Shown piece by piece: positions 56,293 through 64,000 of a stretch of DNA of 64,000 nt; position 1 is the first letter of the stretch, and every line of letters starts with the position of its first letter. The DNA is taken from assembly GCA_010094045.1 (NCBI GenBank), contig ML986579.1:684206-748205 (forward strand). Direction: 5' to 3'. The translations under genes and the position numbers were made by a program. This stretch comes from Lojkania enalia (taxonomy: Eukaryota > Ascomycota > Dothideomycetes > Pleosporales). Under the pieces are notes generated by a model. That model was not told the origin of the DNA. It ran no database searches and was given only the letters and a program-made list of their open reading frames with translations.

Positions 56293-57327
56293 CTATTCAG
56301 CTCCCGCCAATTTCCCAGCTTTGCCTACGTCTATCCTTATCCAAAATAGTTGCCATCCTACCGTCGCTCCTAGGCTCCTACACACCCCTTCGCTTTGCAC
56401 GTTGCCTACATATACATCAGCGTGAGCCCAAGCATCGCCTTTCCCGTCCACGGCAAGGCCAGGCGCAAATTCTCGAATTGCTTTCGCAGCTACTGCCTTA
56501 GCAACTCCATTCCCCCGATATTCCGGCTCCACATGAAGCGTCGTCAATGACCCATCTAATCCCAAAAATGTCCAAGCGACAGGCGTGTCCTTCTCATCAA
56601 ACACACATACACTTTTCAATGACAGTAGAGTTCTTCTTGTGCGAGGAATCGATGTGCGTGCCTGTACAATAGTTACATCCTCCTCGCGTACCTCCCCCCA
56701 ACGTAGACCTTTCGGTAATTTTTTTGTTCGTGGCAAGTCAGAAACTCGAAATATAAATTTATTCAATTCAGAATCCCGGCCTGGAAGCTCGAGGGGTATC
56801 AGACCGACGTCAGAGCATATCTTGACAATTTCATGATGGCATGCTCCCAGAGTGACCACGGATGGATTGAGCAAATGCCTCATATAAGATCCGGTAGATA
56901 ATGGGTATCGAGCGTTAGGTCCAGTTTCAGGGTACTCTATCTCATGCTGTTTGGCAAGTTCGAGGGCTGGCAGATTATCTGGATGCATGGCCGGGACAGG
57001 GAGCGTAGATAGATAGTCCATGATTGCTAACACCGCGATCCTGCAACTTGGACAAAATGATTCATGGTATGGATTGTGACCTTTCATTTCTCCGCTGGCA
57101 AAAATCCACATGTCCGTTTCTGGACGCATAGATCGGTCATAGTATGCGGCCGCCCAGCAATGCGGGATTTCGTCAACATTTTTGGGAAAGGTTGCTAGGA
57201 TGTGCGCATATGATGTTCGATTTGGGTGCTGAGTTCGATAGACTAGGTTTATGCTGTAAGGAAGAGATAGTCTCAACGCTTTTTGAAGGACTGGTGAAGA
57301 TGCGAGGTGCTCGTGAACGGTAAACAT
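56293..57327 (-). CDS. GNAT-family N-acyltransferase
   Basis: A single long exon gives 344 residues from the ATG at 57327 (MFTVHEHLASSPVLQKALRL). A glycine N-acyltransferase-like N-terminal half contains SINLVYRTQHPNRTSYAHIL. The C-terminal GNAT fold has AWTFLGLDGSLTTLHVEPEY directly followed by RGNGVAKAVAAKAI, the acyl-CoA-binding RxxGxA motif A, and WAHADVYVGNVQSEGVCRSL, motif B. The substrate is not predictable; fungal members are often annotated FR47-like. A cleaner start may exist: an ATG at 57412-57410 directly followed by GTGAGT could splice to 57345 (CAG acceptor), adding MWAQTIE and leaving a first coding exon of three bases. Confidence 0.82.
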   Translation of the reverse strand: MFTVHEHLASSPVLQKALRLSLPYSINLVYRTQHPNRTSYAHILATFPKNVDEIPHCWAAAYYDRSMRPETDMWIFASGEMKGHNPYHESFCPSCRIAVLAIMDYLSTLPVPAMHPDNLPALELAKQHEIEYPETGPNARYPLSTGSYMRHLLNPSVVTLGACHHEIVKICSDVGLIPLELPGRDSELNKFIFRVSDLPRTKKLPKGLRWGEVREEDVTIVQARTSIPRTRRTLLSLKSVCVFDEKDTPVAWTFLGLDGSLTTLHVEPEYRGNGVAKAVAAKAIREFAPGLAVDGKGDAWAHADVYVGNVQSEGVCRSLGATVGWQLFWIRIDVGKAGKLAGAE

Positions 57328-59090
57328 TTCGATCGTTTGAGCCCACTGGATCAAACAAATAAGGATGTCTAGTACTTAGAATTTGTCCACGAAGGTGATC
57401 TTGACTCACCATACTTGAATCTTAGCCACCTTCCAAATCAAGAACCGTGGCCCGTGACTAATGCAGATATGGGCAACTCTTCAACCTCCACAAGCATTCC
57501 GCGCTGGGGCGTTTTCAAATAAACACAGATTTTCCGCGTATGCCTCCTGTATGACTGCCTATCTTGCAAAACGATACCGCTTCGTCGCCCAGAGATTCGG
57601 GGTTACATATTCCATACTCCAAACGATGCTTATCAAATACATTGCGAGAAAAGACAGCGTTCACACTCTCTGGGAGGGACAGTTCTCCGCTAGTTAAAAG
57701 CTGCCCCGAACGCCCTCCGACTTCCCTCCCAAGTTGCAAGAGCCATTCGGACGCAACCCTGCGTCATTAGAAAAAAGGTGGTCTAAGGATGCATACCCCG
57801 TTCACGCTATCAGTACAGATTCCAAATATAACACGTCCAAAAGCGAATGCATCTAGTTCGAGTTTGTCCGTCCGTTTCTCGAAATAGCTTTCTAGAGTGC
57901 TAAATAACTTACTCTAGATAGTCGGTGAGTGTACGTAGGCCAATCCTTCCTTTCGCGTAAATAGTGACATGGTTCAGATTATAGATTATAGATCACAGAT
58001 TACGGCATGGTTGTCTCCCAAACAAGTTCATCCATGGTTCTTCGTAAGCATTGGCTGTAGAAAGCTTGCTCTAAGCCAACCACCAGTAAGAATGAAACAA
58101 CAGCGTCTCTTTCATCGACCTGCATTTAAAATACTGGGTAAGTGTTCCTCTCCTCGACGAGGAACATACTGAACACCATGAACAGACTCTACGCAACCGA
58201 GTAACTCGATGAACCGTAGATCCCTTGGATTTGAAATGCGTGAGTTTCCATGATGCCCTTCCCTACCCAAGTTTCTCACGCTTTTAGATATTCTTACCTA
58301 TTATAGAAGGCTTGTAGTATAGATGCTGATGTCAATCATAAGTTGACTTTGCGAGAAAACCCAGGCGTTTCCGTAACCACAGTTGAACCTGCCCAACAAG
58401 TAGGGTTCAAGAGCAGTCACGTCACATCTTACGTGCAAACTACAGCTATACTTCCGATTACAACTTGGTCATTTCCGTTTCCAGAGTTCCTAATGTGGCT
58501 CATTCAACAAGCATGGTGCAAGAACGAGGAGTATAACTCGGCTTATAACACCATCTCTCAAGGTACTTTAAAATTGTCGTGCTATCATGCAGTGAGGCCA
58601 TCGCCTGTTCCTTTGACAATTAGTACTACTATTACAGTATGGCACAGGTTCATTCAACCCTGCGCCTAACCGCTAGGCCCAAGAAACCTCTTGATCTATC
58701 TTCGCTCGATCCTTGCAAGCCACTTCTCTCTACAAAAAGCTTCGTGTGGTATCTAGCTCACCCAAGCTGAGAACAATAGGTCTAGAGCCGCTTGATACTT
58801 ACTAACCGCGAACTTGGTATTGGGCCAAGCAGGCCTTAAACAGGGACAGTATGGTAGGCTATTTCGACTTAGTAACCATCATTCTTGTTTGGGAACAGCA
58901 GTGAACAAGCTGTCTCATGATGGAGCATACTGGCTAATAAGCGTAATGCGATTGTTGCTCGTCCTACCTAACACATGTCAACGTAACCTCTATATTAAGC
59001 CCAGCCCAGTCCAGTGTTTCAATGTATTTCCTATCGCTCCACTACTCTGTTTTCTTCAAGGTTCCGTCTAAAGGGAGCAATTAATTGACC
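57328..59090. other. Gene-poor stretch upstream of the P450
   Basis: About 1.76 kb without a supportable gene, the longest such stretch in this half. It holds the acetyltransferase promoter, then short frames with no domain features, and a small AGATTATAGATTATAGATCA-type imperfect repeat near 57976. The P450 promoter lies at the end. Confidence 0.5.
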
Positions 59091-60777
59091 ATGGCACCGC
59101 CAGCTACTATAAAGTTGGAAGTATCAAAGACAGGGTTCAACCCAGTACATTTCACAATTCTCATTACTAGCCTCATTTTCGTCAGAGTATGACTATACCC
59201 TTCATCGGATTAACGTCTTCATGCTTACCCCATCAGATCCTTTATATAGCGTCTACGGCTTCTACCCGTCATCTTCCGGGACCGTGGTATTCCCGTTTTA
59301 CCCACTATCGCCTGAAAAAGGCGGTCGTATCGGGCCAGCGAGTTTTTTACATTGATTCTTTGCACAAGAAATATGGTCCCATTGTGCGACTTTCGCCGCA
59401 CGAAGTAGCGATTGCAGACCTCGAAAGCTTCAAAGAAATACACAAAATCGGGACCAAGTATCTCAAGGATGGGTGGTACGAGCGGTTGGCCAACTTCCCA
59501 AAACGAGGGATATTTACAATGGTTGATCCGCGCGAACACGGTCCTAGGAGGAAGCTTTTGTCCCGATCGTTCAGCAGGAGCTATCTTGTCGAGAATTGGG
59601 AGCATATCGTCCGAGCGAAGGCCCAGCTTGCAGTCTCGAAGATCAAAACCGCTGCCTTGAGTCACGTCGCAGACGTGTATAACTGGTGGATGCTGCTTGC
59701 TTCAGATGTCACTGCCCATCTTGCTTTCGGAGAACCCTTCGGAATGCTGGAGGTTGGTCATGTAAGCTTCGGAATTCACGTATAGGTTTGTGCAGGGAGC
59801 TTACTATTTTGTTTAATCAGGCCAATCAATTCATGCGTGTGCTCAAAGCACTAACCATGGGCGCCGGCATCATGGTCGAGATGCCGCTCCTTCGGATTCT
59901 ACGCTTTGTGCCGATCACCAGAGTCCAGGAGATGTTCAACGGCAATGAATACCTGCTCAAAGGGGCCGATCGCGCTGTAGAAATGGCAAGGTCTCGCACA
60001 GGGGAAGCGAATGTTTTCGCCAAAGTGATTGAAGACTCCGAGAAGGAGGGAGAAGGCCATATAGACGACATGGACGTAAGAATCGAAGCGATGAATGTGA
60101 TCATTGCCGGGACAGATACCACAGGAGTCACTCTAACATACCTGACTTGGGCAGTTCTCCAGCGCCCCGAATTGCAGGCAGCGCTCGAAGCTGAGATTGC
60201 GACATTGCCAGACAACTTCAAAGAGAACGACCTTATTCCTCTACCGCTCTTGAATGCCGTTATCGAAGAGACTCTTCGCCTCTATGGCGCGGCACCCAGC
60301 AGTCTTCCTCGCGTGGTCCCTCAAGGAGGCGCAAAACTCGGCGGTCATTACATCCCTCAAGGAACTACTGTCTGCACACAAGCATATACGTTCCACCGAG
60401 ACCCTAATATCTGGAACGATCCTTTAGCGTAAGTTTCATGAAGCAGATATGCGAGCATTTTCCACCTGCTCGATTAAGCTTTGCTAACGTCTATACGCAG
60501 ATTCAACCCGCAGCGATGGATTGGCACGAATGAAGCAACACCGGAAGCCCTAACCCCGGACGCAAAGACAGCGTTTCATCCTTTCGGCGCCGGCGCAAGG
60601 TCTTGCGTCGGAGTCCATCTGGCCAGGATGGAAATGAGATACGCCGTCGCTTTTTTCTTCCGTGAGTGCAAGGGAATTAAATTGGGCCCAAGGACGACGC
60701 CGGAGACTATGGAGTTTGAGAACTTCTTCTTGATTGCTCCTAAGGCTCATCGCTGCGAAGTTACTCTTCGACCATAA
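59091..60777 (+). CDS. Cytochrome P450 monooxygenase, ER-anchored
   Basis: Four exons (59091-59186, 59237-59761, 59821-60428, 60501-60777) give 501 residues. Exon 1 supplies the membrane anchor; joined it reads FTILITSLIFVRILYIAS, followed by the Pro hinge HLPGPWYSR. The I-helix AGTDTTG starts at Ala303, the ExxR pair is Glu357-Arg360 (EETLRLY), and the haem loop FHPFGAGARSCVG has Cys445 as axial ligand. All P450 essentials are intact. The family is of the fungal secondary-metabolism or detoxification type (CYP number not assignable by eye). No backbone synthase (PKS, NRPS, terpene synthase) lies within the window, so a cluster role is unsupported. The ATG at 59189 inside intron 1 would lose the anchor and is rejected. 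Confidence 0.93.
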
Positions 60778-61359
60778 AGAATCTAATGAGAAGGGGGTAG
60801 GGGTAGTTCGGAAGCACTAGCTGCTCTTGGTTGGGGGATAGCACGTCTATAGGGCTTTGTTTAGAGCAATGACGCACGGTATCCTAGATGGGGTTCTATG
60901 GTTGGGATAATGTATTCGCTACCATAGCATCAGAATATCAGGCTTCTAGAAATGATATCTCCCTCTCCTATTCTCTCTATAAAAGTCTTAGTAGACTGTA
61001 ATTTGATGCCAGATTCCTTGGGCTTTGATACTTATGTGTGGAACTGAAGGAAAGCTATGCTATGGGGCGGCTCTGTATACTGGTATGGAGCGCTCAATTG
61101 TTATAGTAAGGGCTGTAAACACCGCTAAAGCTTATACCGGACAATGAAGCTTATAGCTATATGTAGCCTAATCGTTATACATTAATGATGGCGGATATCT
61201 ACGGCTGAGCAAATCTGAACACATTGACGTTGCTGTCCGACTCACTAGAAAAGAGTTACGTTTTGCAAAAGTTTGGCATAGCAATAAAGGGTATCATTAG
61301 CACGAACCTATTTCTAACCCAAAACAACCTTAACGCCTACTAATCTAGAAGGGCTTTCC
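60778..61359. other. Convergent intergenic region
   Basis: About 580 bp of 3' flanks of the P450 and phosphodiesterase genes; AT-rich, nothing recognised. Confidence 0.6.
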
Positions 61360-63566
61360 CTAAGCTGAGGGTGTAGAATCGCTGTTCTCTGGTAAATGCT
61401 TATGCAGAAAATCGTCAACCCACTCCTCCATTTCGTCTGCCTTATGGCTTAGCCACTCCCACCAGGATTCCGAAGTCGTCGAGGCCGCTGGAGGAGTGTT
61501 CGATGTTGGCGTATTGGTAGGTATGTCCAAATGGCTTGATGATAGAGCGTCCTCGAGGCCGGATGCGGATGATACCAAACTCGAGAACGATGCCATTGTA
61601 CTCATCGCGAGGAAGCTAGATGATTCTACTGGATCGGCTGGGGTCTCATTTGGAGGGGTTTCCGGATCGGTATGTAGACCAACTGGCTTAAGAGGAAGGC
61701 GGAGAGTCCCATTGTTGGGAACGGGCTCAATGCCAATAGAGTCGCAAATGATATTGTAAAGCTCAATATTTTCTATGTATCGGATTAATAATGGGGTATC
61801 TGGGGAAATGTACTTGAACTTACGGAAAGGTTCGACTCGACTATTCGGTTTGTGAGGGAAAGCCGGCCCTCTGGCGACAAAAATGGCTCTCATCAGAGGG
61901 TGTTCATGATCGTATCCATGCAAACCACGCGGATGGTAGACGTCCCCATTCTTTTCTGCTTCCTTAATGTCAAACTCATCTTTGGCGACTATAGCCCACC
62001 CAGTCTTCGGTACGATCCATAGTGGAGCGATGCGCGGATTCTTTGAGAAATGGTATCGCTCAGGCATATTCTCGTCTCGAAGGTAGACTTCGATGTTCGA
62101 ATTGCTTTTAGCCTTCTCCGCGAGTTGCCTGTACAGGTCTTTGAGCTCATCAGGGTTCCTCGGTCTGAGGCCATACAGTGGCCAACCATCAATGTGCTCA
62201 ATCTTGCTCGGATCAATCAGATCTTCTAACTGAATCATTCTTTTTATATCTGTTGTAGCCATGCCATGATCTGACACCACGACGACATTGATGATTTCGG
62301 TTAAGTTGCGCTCTTGAAGCCCGGCAAGAATAGATTTAAGCATGGTGTCTGCGTTACTAGTGGTCTGGCGGATCTCAGTGCTGTTGGGACCATATTTGTG
62401 ACCATCACCATCTACATTGGGGACATATGCGGCAATAAGTTGGGGTCTCGGTCGATCTACTCTGGCGGATGGATCCAGAGGGCCAGGCAAGTCAAGCAAC
62501 TCGAGTATACGATTCACCTTCAAGGGAAGGATTTCCGAGCCGTTGTATTTATCCACATACGCGGGTTCGACGTGGCCAATATGAGCCTCTGATCCAGGCC
62601 ACATATGGACTGCAGCTCTGACGTTTTGTCTTTCAGCAGTTACCCAAAGCGGCTCCCCACCCCACCAGAAGGGTTGGAGACTTCTATTGGGGTCCGTATA
62701 GTAAAATTCTCGCTGTAAGGCTGGGTCCCAGAAACTGTTTCCGACTACTCCGTGAGCCTCAGGGTATAATCCCGTCGCCATAGTGTAGTGGTTTGGGAAT
62801 GTTACACTTGGAAAGCTAGGCAACATGTACTTCGGAGAGATGCCGTTCTCAATGAACTTGTTCAATGTAGGCGTAAGTCCGCGGTAAAGAAAATCAGCGC
62901 GAAAACCGTCTAAAGATATTAATATAGTTGTGGGTGCAAAAAGCGAAGTACCATTCGACATCATAGTCACGGTTTGGGCAGGCTTGGGATGGCTAGAGAG
63001 TCGGTACGCAGCGAAAAGTAATACCAGGAAGAGAACGAGCACGGCTATGTGTATGACGAAGCGGCGCCATATGTGTGCTCGGCGCGCCTGGAATTTGTTA
63101 GATTTTCGTAACGTATACAGTAAAATGGGGTAGTTGAACATACTTTTCGGCGTATTGTGGTTGCCAGCATTCGCCGCTCGTCCGACTCCGATGAGTCCCT
63201 TGAAGCGCTCGAGCTCGATAAACCTACACGCTCTTCCATTTCATACATGAGTGAGCTCGATTCCCCATGTTGATTCTTCGTCTTTGCGGGTTTCGCCTTA
63301 GGGCTGGCCTGCTTATGCCCACCTTTCCCAAACATCGCGGCCTGTTTGAAAAGCCTAGATATTCCATCTTTTTGTGTCAACAGACGCTCCCTCTCATCCT
63401 CGGACTCCAAAAGGTCATGGTCCCGCTCTGAAATCTCAGCAGAAGGCCTGCCGTCTTCGTGGTTTTCGTCGTCGGAGGTAGGGTGTTCGACAAGTGTCCG
63501 TTCATCGAAGCTGTACGTGTCTGACCCGGAGGTTTTGCCAGCGGCATCATTCGAAGGGGCTGTCAT
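61360..63566 (-). CDS. NPP-type nucleotide pyrophosphatase/phosphodiesterase
   Basis: Three exons (63566-63144, 63087-61824, 61772-61360) give 699 residues. An acidic, Ser-rich cytoplasmic domain of about 140 residues precedes a signal anchor (VIHIAVLVLFLVLLFAAYRL), so it is type II. The alkaline-phosphatase-superfamily domain has ILISLDGFRADFL (metal Asp), SFPSVTFPNHYTMATGLYPE with Thr237 as nucleophile, NVDGDGHKYGPNS, VVSDHGMATTD and HGYDHEHPLM (metal Asp/His set), all intact. The family hydrolyses nucleotide pyrophosphates and phosphodiesters outside the cytosol, aiding phosphate supply; yeast Npp1/Npp2 are counterparts. The second intron (51 nt) restores VEPFQNIELYNIICDSIGIE. A Ser/Thr/Pro-rich, Trp-containing tail of about 110 residues closes the protein. 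Confidence 0.94.
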
Positions 63567-64000
63567 GATGCGTCGCGATAGTGAACTTTCACATTGCAAA
63601 TAGGGAGGGTGGTACTGCTGATGTCAGGTATGTAAACGTTGAGGTCCACTCCGCCTCCGAGACACGGTCTTGGCAGCTAGCGTTTCAGTATGGGTGTCCG
63701 CCCCTTTGACATGCTGACGCGAGCAACTGTCATGTAAAGACTTGAACATTCATCTTTCGAGGGTAGACGATCACAGTAGTGATGCTTCTCTAGCTAGCAA
63801 ATGCTTGGATACGGAACTCTCAATGGCGTGCCTACGTCTCTAGTTTCCAAAATAGACATCCTTTTTATCGCTTTGAACACTCATGAAAAATTAGGTTTTA
63901 GTTTGTAGCATTACTAGGTATCTCTTTCGCGCCAATAGTAGGCAACTGCAAGATAATCTAATGCTCCATTCCTAGACCTAGATGGCCATCAACTTGTGAT
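63567..64000. other. Window end, upstream of the NPP gene
   Basis: About 430 bp, probably the promoter of the NPP-type gene. No other feature seen. Confidence 0.55.

Noticed and set aside
59189..59236. ATG at 59189 as the P450 start
   Set aside because: It lies within intron 1. Starting there loses the FTILITSLIFVRILYIAS anchor that the exon 1-2 join restores.
1..64000. tRNA or rRNA genes, CRISPR arrays, transposon ORFs, secondary-metabolite backbone genes
   Set aside because: Looked for on both strands by characteristic motifs (box A/B pairs, direct-repeat arrays, transposase/RT motifs, PKS/NRPS signatures). None found. A covariance-model scan would settle the tRNA question.

Overview
The window is nuclear DNA of a filamentous ascomycete (Pezizomycotina). 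The evidence is the high gene density on both strands, short introns (mostly 44-60 nt) with GT...AG ends and CTRAC-like branch points, and protein families typical of moulds: a DapB-type dipeptidyl aminopeptidase, a Mnn10-type GT34 enzyme, a fungal Mpo1 dioxygenase and a Pho84-like Pi symporter. I cannot place it to class or genus from sequence alone. Most of it is housekeeping chromosome arm. I saw no transposon, CRISPR array, rRNA or convincing tRNA.

Layout. 1-18.6 kb: a small GPI-anchored-type protein, a Pi:H+ symporter-like MFS protein, a large unknown type II membrane protein, a Mnn10-like mannosyltransferase, a membrane protein with a WxxI motif that may be an autophagy receptor, and a small unknown protein. 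19-34 kb is rich in gene-expression machinery: TAF3 and TAF7 head to head, ribosomal protein S15, stalk protein P2, histone chaperone SPT2, a coiled-coil unknown, mitochondrial ATP synthase alpha, the dioxygenase MPO1 and RNA polymerase II subunit RPB7. 34-46 kb: DapB, ATP-dependent NAD(P)HX dehydratase, exocyst SEC10, the cis-prenyltransferase subunit NUS1, a tiny membrane protein and cystathionine gamma-lyase. 46-57 kb: ATG14, a conserved-looking unknown, thioredoxin reductase, the tRNA m7G methyltransferase subunit TRM82, stalk protein P0 (head to head with TRM82, 207 bp apart) and a GNAT acetyltransferase. 57-64 kb: a gene-poor stretch, a membrane-anchored cytochrome P450 and an NPP-type nucleotide pyrophosphatase/phosphodiesterase.

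Exon structures were built by hand. Each junction was required to keep the frame and to restore a protein alignable with what is known of the family. All multi-exon models given here sum to whole codons. Coordinates of multi-exon genes run from start codon to stop codon, with exons listed in the text.

The less ordinary signals are about how genes are expressed rather than a new gene system. Thioredoxin reductase has a 7-nt micro-exon and an in-frame, AUG-less N-terminal extension that looks like a mitochondrial presequence. Two introns appear to start with GC instead of GT. Several introns have weak donors (GTTTGT, GTTCGT, GTCGGT, GTCCGT). The NAD(P)HX dehydratase has a possible alternative targeting exon. 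The WxxI membrane protein could be a selective-autophagy receptor. I found no clearly novel multi-gene system.
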